DNA of 64,000 nt from Arthrobacter sp. 135MFCol5.1 (GCF_000374865.1 NZ_KB895452.1:620001-684000); one strand, 5' to 3'. Positions 1-8,358 are shown, counted from the first letter of the stretch. Numbers and translations: made by a program. Notes: generated from the letters alone by a model not told the origin.

Positions 1-231
1 ACGGCCGCCGTCGTCGTACGGCTTCTTCTCCAGCAGCCCGGACTCAACCAGACCCGCGAGCCGCTTGGTGAGGACCGAGTCGGCCACTTCGAGGCGGGCC
101 TTCATGGGGTCGAACCGGCCGTTCCCGAAGAAGACCTCGCGCAGGACCAGGACGGACCAGGGGTCGCCCAGGATGTCCAGGCCGCGGGCCATGCTGCAGG
201 TGCGTTGGGACCAGTCAGATCGGAGAGGCAT
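1..231 (-). CDS. HxlR-family transcriptional regulator (partial, C-terminus outside window)
   Basis: The first 77 residues of a winged-helix regulator are readable on the minus strand from ATG at 231. They follow the HxlR pattern: a Cys near the N-terminus (TCSMARGLD), then LGDPWSVLVLREVFFG, then RFDPMKARLEVADSVLTKRL and LVESGLLEKKPY, which cover the DNA-binding helices and start of the wing. Family members are usually 100-150 residues and often act as redox- or aldehyde-responsive repressors of a neighbouring gene; the target here would lie outside the window or be the gene itself. No good ribosome-binding site precedes the ATG, so translation may be leaderless. A strong palindrome lies just upstream and could be its operator. 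Confidence 0.85.
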   Translation of the reverse strand, partial: MPLRSDWSQRTCSMARGLDILGDPWSVLVLREVFFGNGRFDPMKARLEVADSVLTKRLAGLVESGLLEKKPYDDGGR

Positions 232-233
232 AC

Positions 234-274
234 GGGAACCCTAGCTGACTTTCTTCAAGAAAGCCAGGGTTCCC
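234..274. promoter_or_regulatory. Nested palindrome between HxlR gene and metB (candidate operator or terminator)
   Basis: An inner 23-base near-perfect palindrome (245-267) has arms CTGaCTTTCTT and AAGAAAGcCAG around a central base. It is flanked by outer complementary arms GGGAACCCT (234-242) and AGGGTTCCC (266-274). The element starts 3 bases upstream of the HxlR start codon and ends 10 bases before the metB stop. It can be a regulator-binding site, an RNA hairpin ending metB transcription, or both. Its position over the expected HxlR promoter favours autoregulation, but this is inference. Confidence 0.5.
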
Positions 275-283
275 CTGCCGCCG

Positions 284-1447
284 CTACGGTATTGCGGAAA
301 AGGCTTGGTCGAGGTCGGCGATGAGGTCCTCGACGTCCTCGATGCCGCAGGACAGGCGCAGCAGGTTGACCGGAACTGCCAGCTCGGTACCTTTCACCGA
401 GGCGTGGGTCATCTCTGACGGGTAGTTCATGAGCGATTCGATGCCGCCGAGCGATTCGGCCAGGGTGAACACGGTGGTGGACTCCGCCACCTTCCGGGCC
501 GCGGCTTCACCGCCCTTGAACTGCACGGACACCATGCCGCCGAACTTGCGCATCTGCGTCCTGGCGAGTTCGTGGCCGGGGTGCGTCGGCAGGCCCGGGT
601 ACAGCACAGCCTCCACTTCAGGACGCTCCAGCAGCCACTCGGCCACCGCCTGGCCGTTCTCGCTGTGCCGGTCCATGCGCACGCCAAGCGTCTTCAGCCC
701 CCGGGTGGTCAGGAAGGCGTCCATCGGCCCGGAAACCGCACCTACCGCGAACTGCACGAAACCGATCTTCTCCGCCAGCTCCGCGTCCTTCACCACCACG
801 GCGCCGCCCACCACATCCGAGTGTCCGCCAATGTACTTGGTGGTGGAGTGGACCACCACGTCGGCACCGAGGGCCAGCGGGTTCTGCAGGTAGGGCGAGG
901 CGAAGGTGTTGTCCACCACCAGCAGGGCGCCGGCGGCGTGGGCGATATCCGCGAGCGCGGCGATGTCCGTGATCTTCATCAGCGGGTTGGAGGGGGTCTC
1001 CACCCACACGAAGCGCGTCTTGTTGGCAGCGACGGCGCTGCGGACGGTGTCCAGGTTGGCCATGTCCACCGGGGTGTTGCCGATCCCCCAATCGCCCAGC
1101 ACGCGGCTGATCAGCCGGTAGGTGCCGCCGTACGCGTCGTTGCCGAGCACGATGTGGTCGCCCGGGCGGGTGAGGGCACGGATAAGGGCGTCCTCCGCAG
1201 CCAGGCCTGAGCTGAAGCTGTAGGCGTGCGTCCCGAGTTCCAGGGCGGCAAGCTGTTCCTGCAGGGCGTCCCGGGTGGGGTTGCCGCCGCGGCCGTACTC
1301 GTAACCGCTGCGCAGGCCGCCGATGCCGTCCTGGGCGTAGGTGGAACTGAAGTGCAACGGGGGGACCACGGCGCCGGTACGGGGCTCGAAAGCCTGGCCG
1401 GCGTGGACGGCCCGGGTGTTGAAGCCTTGGTTCTCAGAGGCAGTCAT
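284..1447 (-). CDS. metB: Cystathionine gamma-synthase / gamma-lyase family PLP enzyme
   Basis: This 387-residue protein has the full Cys/Met-metabolism PLP fold. The N-terminal YEYGRGGNPTRD segment (about 49-60) contributes the cofactor phosphate contact, SSGLAA (79-84) follows, and the Schiff-base lysine is K204 in HSTTKYIGGHSD. The start at 1447 has a strong site, AAAGGAGC, seven bases upstream. The gene lies 10 bases downstream of a cystathionine beta-synthase, so the two are almost certainly co-transcribed. That pairing is typical of reverse transsulfuration (homocysteine to cystathionine to cysteine), so the enzyme could work as a gamma-lyase as well as, or instead of, a synthase making cystathionine from an activated homoserine. 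Sequence alone does not separate the two reactions. Confidence 0.92.
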   Translation of the reverse strand: MTASENQGFNTRAVHAGQAFEPRTGAVVPPLHFSSTYAQDGIGGLRSGYEYGRGGNPTRDALQEQLAALELGTHAYSFSSGLAAEDALIRALTRPGDHIVLGNDAYGGTYRLISRVLGDWGIGNTPVDMANLDTVRSAVAANKTRFVWVETPSNPLMKITDIAALADIAHAAGALLVVDNTFASPYLQNPLALGADVVVHSTTKYIGGHSDVVGGAVVVKDAELAEKIGFVQFAVGAVSGPMDAFLTTRGLKTLGVRMDRHSENGQAVAEWLLERPEVEAVLYPGLPTHPGHELARTQMRKFGGMVSVQFKGGEAAARKVAESTTVFTLAESLGGIESLMNYPSEMTHASVKGTELAVPVNLLRLSCGIEDVEDLIADLDQAFSAIP

Positions 1448-1457
1448 GGGTGCTCCT

Positions 1458-2843
1458 TTAGTTGCTCAGGTAGGCCAGCAGGTCGTGCCGGGTGAGGATT
1501 CCCACGGGCGCGCCCACAAACGTGACCATCAGGGTATCCGTGTCCGAGAGCAGCTCCCTGGCGGCGGAGATGGTTTCCAGCGACCCGATCACGGGCAGCT
1601 TGGGGCCCATGTGTTCGGAAATCTTGTCCGTCAGCTTCGCTTCGCCGCGGAACAGCTTGGCGGTCAGCGTTCGTTCGTCCACGGCACCCAGGACCTCACC
1701 CATGACCACGGGCGGTTCCTGCGAGAGGACCGGGATGTGGCTGACGCCGAACTCGGTCATGATGTTGATGACGTCCCGCACGGATTCGTTGGGGTGGATG
1801 TGTACCAGGTCCGGAAGTTCGCCGGTCTTGGACTTGATGACCTCACCCACCGACGTTTCCTCGCCCCCGGAGAGGAAGCCGTAGGAGCGCATCCACTGGT
1901 CGTTGAAGATCTTCGCCAGGTATCCGCGGCCCGAGTCGGGCAGGATGACCACGACGACGGCACTTTCGGGCAGGTCCCGCGCCGCCTTGAGCGCTGCCAC
2001 CACCGCCATGCCGGAGGAACCGCCCACCAGCAGGCCTTCCTCCCGCGCCAGGCGCCGGGTCATGGCGAAGGAGTCGGCGTCGCTGACGGCGATCACGTCG
2101 TCGGGGATGGACTTGTCGTAGTTGCCGGGCCACATGTCCTCGCCCACGCCCTCGACGAAGTAGGGCCGCCCGGTGCCGCCCGAGTAGACCGAGCCCTCGG
2201 GGTCGGCGCCGATGATCCGGACCACGCCGCCGTCGGACTCCGGCCGGTCAGCCGAAACTTCCTTCAAATAGCGGCCGGTCCCGGTGATGGTGCCGCCGGT
2301 GCCGGCGCCGATGACGCAGTGCGTGATCCTGCCGTCGGTATCACGCCAAATCTCAGGGCCGGTGGTCTTGTAGTGGCTGCCCGGAGCGGCGGGGTTGGAG
2401 AACTGGTCCGGCTTGTAGGCACCGGGTGTCTCCCGGGTGATCCGGTCCGAGACGCCGTAGTAGCTTTGCGGGCTCTCCGGCGGGACCGACGTGGGCGTGA
2501 CCACCACTTCGGCGCCGTAGGCCTGCAGCACGGCCCGCTTGTCCTCGCCCACCTTGTCCGGGACCACGAAGATGCACTTGTAGCCCTTTTGCTGCGCCAC
2601 CAGGGCCAGGCCCACGCCGGTGTTGCCGGACGTCGGCTCCACGATGGTGCCACCCGGCTTCAGCTTGCCTTCGCGTTCGGCATCCTCGATCATCTGCGCC
2701 GCGATGCGGTCTTTAATGGAACCGCCGGGGTTCAGGTACTCCAGTTTGACCAAAATGGTGGCCTTGATGCCCTCGGTCACGTGGTTGAGTTTGATGAGCG
2801 GCGTATTGCCGATGAGGTCCAGGATGGACTGGGCGTACTTCAT
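1458..2843 (-). CDS. cbs: Cystathionine beta-synthase with C-terminal CBS domain pair
   Basis: This 461-residue PLP enzyme condenses serine (or O-acetylserine) with homocysteine to cystathionine. The cofactor lysine is K44 in GSIKDRIA, with TSGNTG (about 69-74) and VGGSSG further on as phosphate-binding loops. Two CBS domains occupy roughly residues 340-461 (HIHPNESVRDVINIM and TISAARELLSDTDTLMVTF). Their presence separates this protein from plain cysteine synthases and suggests ligand-dependent control. The start MKYAQSILDLIGNTP at 2843 matches the family N-terminus; the longer open frame upstream lacks homology-like sequence. There is no N-terminal haem domain. It leads the cbs-metB operon and is divergent from the permease gene at 2903, with 59 bases between them. 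Confidence 0.93.
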   Translation of the reverse strand: MKYAQSILDLIGNTPLIKLNHVTEGIKATILVKLEYLNPGGSIKDRIAAQMIEDAEREGKLKPGGTIVEPTSGNTGVGLALVAQQKGYKCIFVVPDKVGEDKRAVLQAYGAEVVVTPTSVPPESPQSYYGVSDRITRETPGAYKPDQFSNPAAPGSHYKTTGPEIWRDTDGRITHCVIGAGTGGTITGTGRYLKEVSADRPESDGGVVRIIGADPEGSVYSGGTGRPYFVEGVGEDMWPGNYDKSIPDDVIAVSDADSFAMTRRLAREEGLLVGGSSGMAVVAALKAARDLPESAVVVVILPDSGRGYLAKIFNDQWMRSYGFLSGGEETSVGEVIKSKTGELPDLVHIHPNESVRDVINIMTEFGVSHIPVLSQEPPVVMGEVLGAVDERTLTAKLFRGEAKLTDKISEHMGPKLPVIGSLETISAARELLSDTDTLMVTFVGAPVGILTRHDLLAYLSN

Positions 2844-2902
2844 AGATACAAAGCTACCGCTTACTGCAGGCTGTTCCCCGCCCGGGATGCGAGGATAGCC
2901 CG

Positions 2903-4090
2903 GTGATGCAGTTCGCATGGCTGAAAGCCACCCGCAGCTACCTGCTGCCCGGCGCAACCCTGGCGGCAGGCCTGGCCACCCTCGCCGTCGGCGCCCTCCC
3001 CGTCCCGGCCTTCGGCGAACTGGCCGGACGCACCATTCCCATCCTGGCTTTCGTGCTGGCCATGTCCCTGGTGACCGAACTGGTGGACGAGGCAGGACTT
3101 TTCCGCGTGGTGACGGACCGGTTGGCGGCGCTGGGCAGGGGCAGCGTTTTCACCCTCTGGCTGTTGGTGGTGGCCGTGGCCACGGTGGCCACGGTGTTCC
3201 TGTCCCTGGACACCACCGCCGTGCTGGTGACACCCGTGGTTGTCCTCCTGGCTGTCCACGCCCGGATCCCTCCACTGCCGTTCGCACTGACCAGCATCTG
3301 GCTGGCGAATACGGCCTCACTCCTGCTGCCCGTCTCCAACCTGACCAACCTCCTGGCCCAGGACCGGCTTGGCCTGAGCCCCTGGCGCTTCGCGGGACTG
3401 GTCTGGGCGCCCGCCGTCGTGGGACTGCTGGTCCCCCTCGTCCTGCTCTGGTTGGCGTTCCGGCGGGAGCTGCGCGGAACCTACGGGCCGCAGCCAACGC
3501 ATCCCGTCCGTGACCGCACCCTGTTGAAGGCCGCCGCCGTGACGCTCCTGGTCCTGCTCCCGGCCCTGGTCTCAGGCGTCCCGGTCCAGTACCCCGCCCT
3601 TGCCGCGGCGGCGGTCCTGCTGGCGGTCTTCCTGCACCGCAGGCCCTCGGCCCTGCGGTGGTCCATGGTCCCGTGGCGGCCGCTGATGCTGACAGTGGGC
3701 CTGTTCATGCTGATGGAAACGCTGCACGCACACGGGCTGACCACGCTGCTGGCAGGCATCGCCGGATCGGGCGACGGACTGCCGGCACTCCTGCAACTGG
3801 CCGGGCTGGGCGCGGGGGCGGCCAACGCCGCGAACAACCTTCCCGCCTACCTGGCCCTGGAGCCGGTGGCCGGATCTCCGGCCAGGCTGGCCGCCCTGCT
3901 CATCGGCGTGAACCTGGGCCCGCTGGTGAGCCCCTGGGCTTCGCTGGCCACGCTGCTGTGGCATGAGCGCCTGCGGGTACTGAACGTCCCTGTCAGGTGG
4001 GGCGGGTTTGCGGTGGCCGGGCTGGTGGCAGTCCTGCTGACGGTGCCGCTGGCCGTGCTGGCGCTGTGGCTGGTTTCCGGGATGCCCTGA
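2903..4090 (+). CDS. SLC13/ArsB-type membrane permease
   Basis: The 395-residue protein is almost entirely hydrophobic, with about ten to eleven predicted membrane spans. The segment FLSLDTTAVLVTPVVV (about 97-112) resembles the conserved half-helix of ArsB/NhaD/SLC13 ion transporters, and GAGAANAANNLPAYLALEP (about 309-327) matches the second such motif with its Asn-rich NNLPA signature. Substrate could be arsenite, a dicarboxylate, sulfate or Na+/H+; no arsenic regulator or reductase is nearby. GTG at 2903 is preceded by GAGGAT at 2891; ATG at 2906 is an equally possible start. It is divergent from cbs, which might hint at a sulfur-related ion, but that is speculation. Confidence 0.75.
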   Translation: MMQFAWLKATRSYLLPGATLAAGLATLAVGALPVPAFGELAGRTIPILAFVLAMSLVTELVDEAGLFRVVTDRLAALGRGSVFTLWLLVVAVATVATVFLSLDTTAVLVTPVVVLLAVHARIPPLPFALTSIWLANTASLLLPVSNLTNLLAQDRLGLSPWRFAGLVWAPAVVGLLVPLVLLWLAFRRELRGTYGPQPTHPVRDRTLLKAAAVTLLVLLPALVSGVPVQYPALAAAAVLLAVFLHRRPSALRWSMVPWRPLMLTVGLFMLMETLHAHGLTTLLAGIAGSGDGLPALLQLAGLGAGAANAANNLPAYLALEPVAGSPARLAALLIGVNLGPLVSPWASLATLLWHERLRVLNVPVRWGGFAVAGLVAVLLTVPLAVLALWLVSGMP

Positions 4091-4111
4091 CGGCTCGTCT
4101 TTCCAGGGTGC

Positions 4112-4525
4112 TCAGGCGCCGTCCGGGGTCCCGGTGGCCTGCGGCGCGAGGTTCTGCCAGAGCCCCATCACGTTGCCCTCGGAATCCTGGAAGTATGCCG
4201 TGTAGCCCATGCCGGGGATCTCGTTCCTGGGCATGACCACTGCACCGCCCAACTCCTCCACCGTCTTCAGTGTGGCGTTGATGTCCGGAACATCCACGGT
4301 GATGACGGGAGCGGTGATCCGTCCTTCCCTGGCCATCATTCCGCCGTTGATCGCCCCGGGCGTGGTTGGCTGCCCGGTGGCCGCATCCATGTCCGTGGTG
4401 ATGACCATGGTGTAGTCCATCCCCGGCACCGGTTCCATCCGCCACCCCAGGGCTTCCTGGTAGAACTTCATTGCCCGCTCAGGGTCGTCCGCGGGAATCT
4501 CAAAATGCACTGCTCCGCCCACCAT
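4112..4525 (-). CDS. VOC (glyoxalase/bleomycin-resistance fold) family protein
   Basis: The 137-residue protein has two beta-alpha-beta-beta-beta modules. The first starts GGAVHFEIPADDPERAMKFY and continues EALGWRM; the second includes APVITVDVPDINATLK, EELGGAVVMP and a C-terminal YTAYFQDSEGNVMGLWQ. Candidate metal ligands are H7 and the Glu in DSEGN. It resembles the CFP-30-like subgroup of lactoylglutathione-lyase relatives, whose substrates are mostly unknown. The start at 4525 is chosen because AGGAGG sits just before it. The gene converges with the upstream permease with a 21-base gap and overlaps nothing on its own strand. Confidence 0.8.
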   Translation of the reverse strand: MVGGAVHFEIPADDPERAMKFYQEALGWRMEPVPGMDYTMVITTDMDAATGQPTTPGAINGGMMAREGRITAPVITVDVPDINATLKTVEELGGAVVMPRNEIPGMGYTAYFQDSEGNVMGLWQNLAPQATGTPDGA

Positions 4526-4652
4526 GGCCTCCTGGTTCTCGACGGCACGGCTTATGGGCAGCCGCTGCCCGTGCGCCAGCAGTGATCCTAGTCCCGGGCT
4601 GCGACGCGGAGAAGGGCCGATGGTCCCGCCGGTGTCGGTGGGCCGTGGGACC

Positions 4653-5645
4653 ATGGAAGACATGACCATCGCAGACGCACCTCCCCGGCTGGCGGCCGCC
4701 GCGGACGTGTCCCTGCGCTGGTATCCGGAGGCGCCCTACAGCTTGTCCCGGACCCTTGGACCGCTGCTGCGGGGCAACAGCGATCCGTCTTTCTGCGTCC
4801 AGGGCGACGTGATCTGGAATGCCTTTACGTCCCCCACCGGCCCGGCCACCCTGCGGCTGTCCCCCGCGGGCGGCGAAGCGGGCGGCCCCTGGGTGGACGT
4901 CCAGGCATGGGGCCCGGGTGCTGCGGCCGCGGTCCAGGCAGCACCCCGGCTGTTGGGGGCCGACGACGACTGGCGGGATTTCGACGAACCCGCCTTCCAT
5001 GCCACGCTGCCCCGCATGGTCCGGGAGGCACGCCGGCGCAGCCAGGCGCTGCGCCTGCCCGCGAGCGGCCGCATGGTGGACCAGTTGGTGCCCATCATCC
5101 TGGAACAAAAGGTGACGGTGGTGGAGGCCCGGCGCGCCTACCGGTACCTGGTCCACCGCTACGGGACGCCGGCCCCGAGCGCGGGGGCCTCCACTCCGGC
5201 AGGACTCATCGTGGCGCCAACGGCGGCCCAATGGCTGCAGGTCCCCAGTTGGGAGTGGCACAAGGCCGGCGTGGGTCCCCAGCGTTCCGCCACCGTCATG
5301 CGGGCGCTGCGCTCCGCCGCCGCCCTGGAGCGGCTGGCAGCGTCGCCGGCCGCGGAAGCCGCAGAAAAAATGCAGGTGATTCCCGGGATTGGAGTCTGGA
5401 CCGCCGCCGAGGTGGTGCAGCGCACCCACGGCTGCCCGGACTCCATCGCCGTGGGCGATTACCACCTGGCGGCCTACATCGGGGCCGCGCTCACGGGGCG
5501 CAGGACCGACGACGCCGGCATGATCCAACTGCTGGAACCCTGGCGCGGGCACCGGCAGCGGGTGGTGCGGATGATCCAGAGCACCGGTTACCGCAAGCCC
5601 ACTTTTGGCCCGCGCATGACTATCCAGGACCACCGCCGGCGCTAA
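4653..5645 (+). CDS. AlkA-type DNA-3-methyladenine glycosylase (HhH-GPD superfamily)
   Basis: This 330-residue protein carries the helix-hairpin-helix motif IPGIGVWTAAEV (243-254), followed by the catalytic aspartate D269 in AVGDYHLAAY, the arrangement of AlkA-class enzymes that excise alkylated bases. The N-terminal 140 residues are divergent but include SLSRTLGPLLRG, often seen in actinobacterial members. It lacks a C-terminal Fe-S cluster, which argues against the Nth/MutY branch. Starts at 4653 (MEDM) or 4662 are both possible; neither has a clear ribosome-binding site. It is divergent from the VOC gene (127 bases between starts) and probably monocistronic. Confidence 0.85.
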   Translation: MEDMTIADAPPRLAAAADVSLRWYPEAPYSLSRTLGPLLRGNSDPSFCVQGDVIWNAFTSPTGPATLRLSPAGGEAGGPWVDVQAWGPGAAAAVQAAPRLLGADDDWRDFDEPAFHATLPRMVREARRRSQALRLPASGRMVDQLVPIILEQKVTVVEARRAYRYLVHRYGTPAPSAGASTPAGLIVAPTAAQWLQVPSWEWHKAGVGPQRSATVMRALRSAAALERLAASPAAEAAEKMQVIPGIGVWTAAEVVQRTHGCPDSIAVGDYHLAAYIGAALTGRRTDDAGMIQLLEPWRGHRQRVVRMIQSTGYRKPTFGPRMTIQDHRRR

Positions 5646-5750
5646 AACCCTCCGCGGCAGGTCAACCGGTGCTTGATCCGGACCGGGATGGGTAAGGCTA
5701 GGGTGTGGCGTCCGGCCAGGCACGGCCGGACCACGAGTGAGAGGAACCCC

Positions 5751-6341
5751 ATGAGCTCCGATCCACGACGCACCAACCACGCCGGCGGAGAACCCCTGGA
5801 CGTGGATCCAACCGGGCAAGACCCCGCGGTGGTGGACCCGGAGGCGCACGATCCTGACGGGGATGCCAAACTGAAGCTGCAACTGGCCATCTTCGACGTG
5901 ATTCGCCGCGGGGCCACGGGCAAGAGCCTTGACGAAATCCGGGAGATGCTGCTGACCGCGTTCGCAGCGCGGGACGTTGCCCCACCACCGTTCACCTGGG
6001 TGGAGTCGGCGGCGTCCTCTGCGTTTTACGGTGAGCCCTACATCATCGACTACCCAACTGCCATCGCCGCCGACGATCTGGAGGCTGCCCCCGATGAGGC
6101 GGTGCGGGAGCGGCTGGCCGCCCGACGGAAACTGCGCGGGACCCAACTGCCGCAGGGAATCCTTCCGGCACCGTCGGAGTGGCAGATTCCCGCCAACGAG
6201 GTGACCGGCGGCGGGACGCGGCAGGCCACCCAGGCCGGAAGGAACGGGGCAGCGGTCCTGGCCTTGGTCGCACTGGCGGCGGGCGCCGTCGCCGTTGTGG
6301 CGCTACGGCTGTCCCGCCGCCCAACCGGCCGCAGTAGCTAG
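5751..6341 (+). CDS. Uncharacterised protein with C-terminal membrane anchor
   Basis: I do not recognise this 196-residue protein. It begins with an Asp/Pro-rich, probably disordered stretch (1-40), then a helical region (LKLQLAIFDVIRRG, SLDEIREMLLTAFAARDV) and a segment rich in Trp and Tyr (PPPFTWVESAASSAFYGEPYIIDYP in pieces). It ends with one predicted transmembrane helix (VLALVALAAGAVAVVAL, about 169-185) followed by an Arg-rich tail, suggesting a cytoplasmic N-terminus. GAGAGGAAC precedes the ATG at 5751. The calpain-like gene starts 68 bases downstream on the same strand, so co-transcription is possible but unproven. Confidence 0.6.
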   Translation: MSSDPRRTNHAGGEPLDVDPTGQDPAVVDPEAHDPDGDAKLKLQLAIFDVIRRGATGKSLDEIREMLLTAFAARDVAPPPFTWVESAASSAFYGEPYIIDYPTAIAADDLEAAPDEAVRERLAARRKLRGTQLPQGILPAPSEWQIPANEVTGGGTRQATQAGRNGAAVLALVALAAGAVAVVALRLSRRPTGRSS

Positions 6342-6409
6342 CGGGCAGTTCTCCCCATGCCTCCGGCGGGGCGCCTCGCGTAAGCTTGCGCCTGGATATT
6401 GGGGGAATA

Positions 6410-7903
6410 ATGGCAGGCATTTACGGGGCGGACGTCGCCCAACTTCGCGCCCTGGGGAAGGCCCTTACCGCCTCCTCCGCGCGCTTGATGTCCACTGCCA
6501 CGGCGCTGTCGAGGAACGTGGGCGAGCCAGGCACCTGGAAAGGGGCCGACGCCGAGGGGTTCCGGAACGACTGGAATGGCACGCACAGCCTCCTGCTGGG
6601 CCGCGTCATTGAGGCCCTTGCGGACGCAGGGAAGGCAGCCGCACGGCACGCGGACGAGCAGGAACGCGCCAGCGGCGCCGGTGGCGCGGCAGGCCGGACC
6701 AGTTCGGCCGGGGGCCCTCCCGGCACGGCCGCCGGGGATGCGACGTCCGATTACCTGACCGGCGGGGAGCATTCCGTGGTGCGCCACCCCGACCGCGGCG
6801 AAGCGAACCTTTCGGCGCCCGAACTGGACTGGCTCCGGGGCTTGGTCAGGGACGCTGCGTCGGGCGACAACTTCTTTGTGGGCAACGATTCGGACGTCAA
6901 CAAGCTCCGTGACGCCTTGACCGGGCTCAAACCTGCCCAGCTGAACCAGTTGCTGGAGTCGTTAACCGATGATGAGCTCCGAAGCCTGGGCAGCGGCGCG
7001 GCGGCCGACGGCAAGGGACTGTTCAACTGGGAGGGAACCACGCCTTTCGAACGTCAGCAACTGCTGGACCCGTTCCTGTCCAAGGCGTCAGCAGAGCAGG
7101 TGGGGCGCCTGAAGGACCTCATCCCGTGGGCCCAGCCGGACGGGCAGGCCATGGGAGATGCAGCGAGGCCTGATGGCCCTGAGGCCAGCAGCACGGACCG
7201 GTGGATGGAACCCAAGTGGCCGGTGATCGGACAACGCCCGGGCACTGGCGACATCAGGCAGGGGCAGTACGGGGACTGCGTGGTTTTGGCCGCCGCCGGG
7301 GCCATGGTCAATGCCGATCCGGGCTGGGCCCGCGAGCACGTAACGGATAACGGCAACGGCACGGTTTCCGTCCTGCTGTTCGACAAGAACGGAGAGGAGC
7401 AGTGGGTGACCGTCACCTCGGACCTGCCGGCAAACAGCAATGGCGCACAGATGGGAGCCAAAGCAGGGTTTGGCGGCAACTGGCCTGCCTATGTTGAGAA
7501 AGCGCTGGCCCAGGTTTACACCGAGGACGACAGAAACGACGGGACAGCGGAAGGGGCGCCCCCGGACCAGGCGTACCCGCCAGGGAACTACCGCGCCATT
7601 GAAGGCAACTGGGGTCCCGACGCATTCCAGTATTTGGCGGGACCGGACGTGGAACGCACCGATGACGCCGGGAAGCTGTGGGAAGCGGCCCGCAGGGGAC
7701 GCCCGGCCTTGGTCACAACACTGGGTGAAACGCCGGAGGAGGCGCCCAACGGATACCATGCCGGCCACGCCTATTTCGTGACCGGAGTTGACGAGCGGGG
7801 GAACATCGTCCTTCAAAATCCATGGGGCCCTTCCGAGCCGCGCATGCAGATCTCGCAGGACGAATTCAGCAGGCTCTTCAGCGATGCCACGGTGGCGGGC
7901 TGA
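6410..7903 (+). CDS. WXG100-like N-terminal domain fused to calpain-like cysteine protease
   Basis: The 497-residue protein starts with a helical hairpin module with W43-K44-G45 at the turn, the size and position expected of WXG100/LXG type VII secretion substrates. After a Ser/Gly/Ala-rich linker (about 95-130) and an alpha-helical middle, the C-terminal 220 residues match peptidase family C2. QGQYGDC (284-290) carries the oxyanion Gln and nucleophile C290, GHAYFVTGV the catalytic H453, and LQNPWG the N470. All three catalytic positions are intact. There is no Sec signal peptide. GGGGGA precedes ATG 6410. The stop overlaps the next gene's start (TGATG). A secreted protease toxin is the natural inference; an intracellular or cell-envelope processing role is the alternative. 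No ESX machinery genes are in the window. Confidence 0.85.
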   Translation: MAGIYGADVAQLRALGKALTASSARLMSTATALSRNVGEPGTWKGADAEGFRNDWNGTHSLLLGRVIEALADAGKAAARHADEQERASGAGGAAGRTSSAGGPPGTAAGDATSDYLTGGEHSVVRHPDRGEANLSAPELDWLRGLVRDAASGDNFFVGNDSDVNKLRDALTGLKPAQLNQLLESLTDDELRSLGSGAAADGKGLFNWEGTTPFERQQLLDPFLSKASAEQVGRLKDLIPWAQPDGQAMGDAARPDGPEASSTDRWMEPKWPVIGQRPGTGDIRQGQYGDCVVLAAAGAMVNADPGWAREHVTDNGNGTVSVLLFDKNGEEQWVTVTSDLPANSNGAQMGAKAGFGGNWPAYVEKALAQVYTEDDRNDGTAEGAPPDQAYPPGNYRAIEGNWGPDAFQYLAGPDVERTDDAGKLWEAARRGRPALVTTLGETPEEAPNGYHAGHAYFVTGVDERGNIVLQNPWGPSEPRMQISQDEFSRLFSDATVAG

Positions 7904-8358
7904 TGCCGCGTCCCGCCCTGCGGCTTCGCAGCCGCGTTCTCGCCTGCACGGTTTTGCCTCTGGCACTCACTCTGAGCGGCTGCTCCACCTCCGCGGAGCC
8001 GTCCCAACCGCACTCATCCCAAGCCTCAAAGGAGCCAACCATGACGTCAACGGCAAGCTGCACCCACGCTGGAACTTACCGGATCATCCCGTCTGCAAAT
8101 GGCTCTTTTCCGCTTCTGCCGGACTCCCCACGGGGCCCGGACGCCACACCGCTCGTGCGACTGTCCAGCACACACCTGAAGAATGACCCGCCGACGGCGG
8201 ACCTGTCGGTAGCCTTGTTCGAGGTCACCGGCGCGGCATCGAAGGACTTTCCGGGATTGGCACTCGGGCAGGAAGCCACCTTTGACGGCTACACCGTCCG
8301 GATCACCTCGATTTGCGAGGGCGAAGTCCGATTCGACCTGGTGCAGCAGCCCGGCTAG
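7903..8358 (+). CDS. Small lipoprotein, translationally coupled to the calpain-like protease
   Basis: This 151-residue protein has Arg-rich N-terminal residues, a hydrophobic core and lipobox LSGC with the lipidated cysteine at C27, so the mature part should sit on the outer face of the membrane. A Ser-rich linker leads to a compact domain of about 100 residues, probably beta-rich, with two cysteines (ASCTHAG and TSICEGE) that could form a disulfide. Its ATG at 7903 overlaps the protease stop by one base, so the two are made together. I do not recognise the mature domain. An immunity protein or protease inhibitor is inferred only from the coupling; a substrate-presenting partner is also possible. 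Confidence 0.75.
   Translation: MPRPALRLRSRVLACTVLPLALTLSGCSTSAEPSQPHSSQASKEPTMTSTASCTHAGTYRIIPSANGSFPLLPDSPRGPDATPLVRLSSTHLKNDPPTADLSVALFEVTGAASKDFPGLALGQEATFDGYTVRITSICEGEVRFDLVQQPG

Noticed and set aside
284..2900. SAM-responsive riboswitch or T-box before the cbs-metB operon
   Set aside because: Only 59 bases separate the divergent starts at 2843 and 2903, too short for such a leader.
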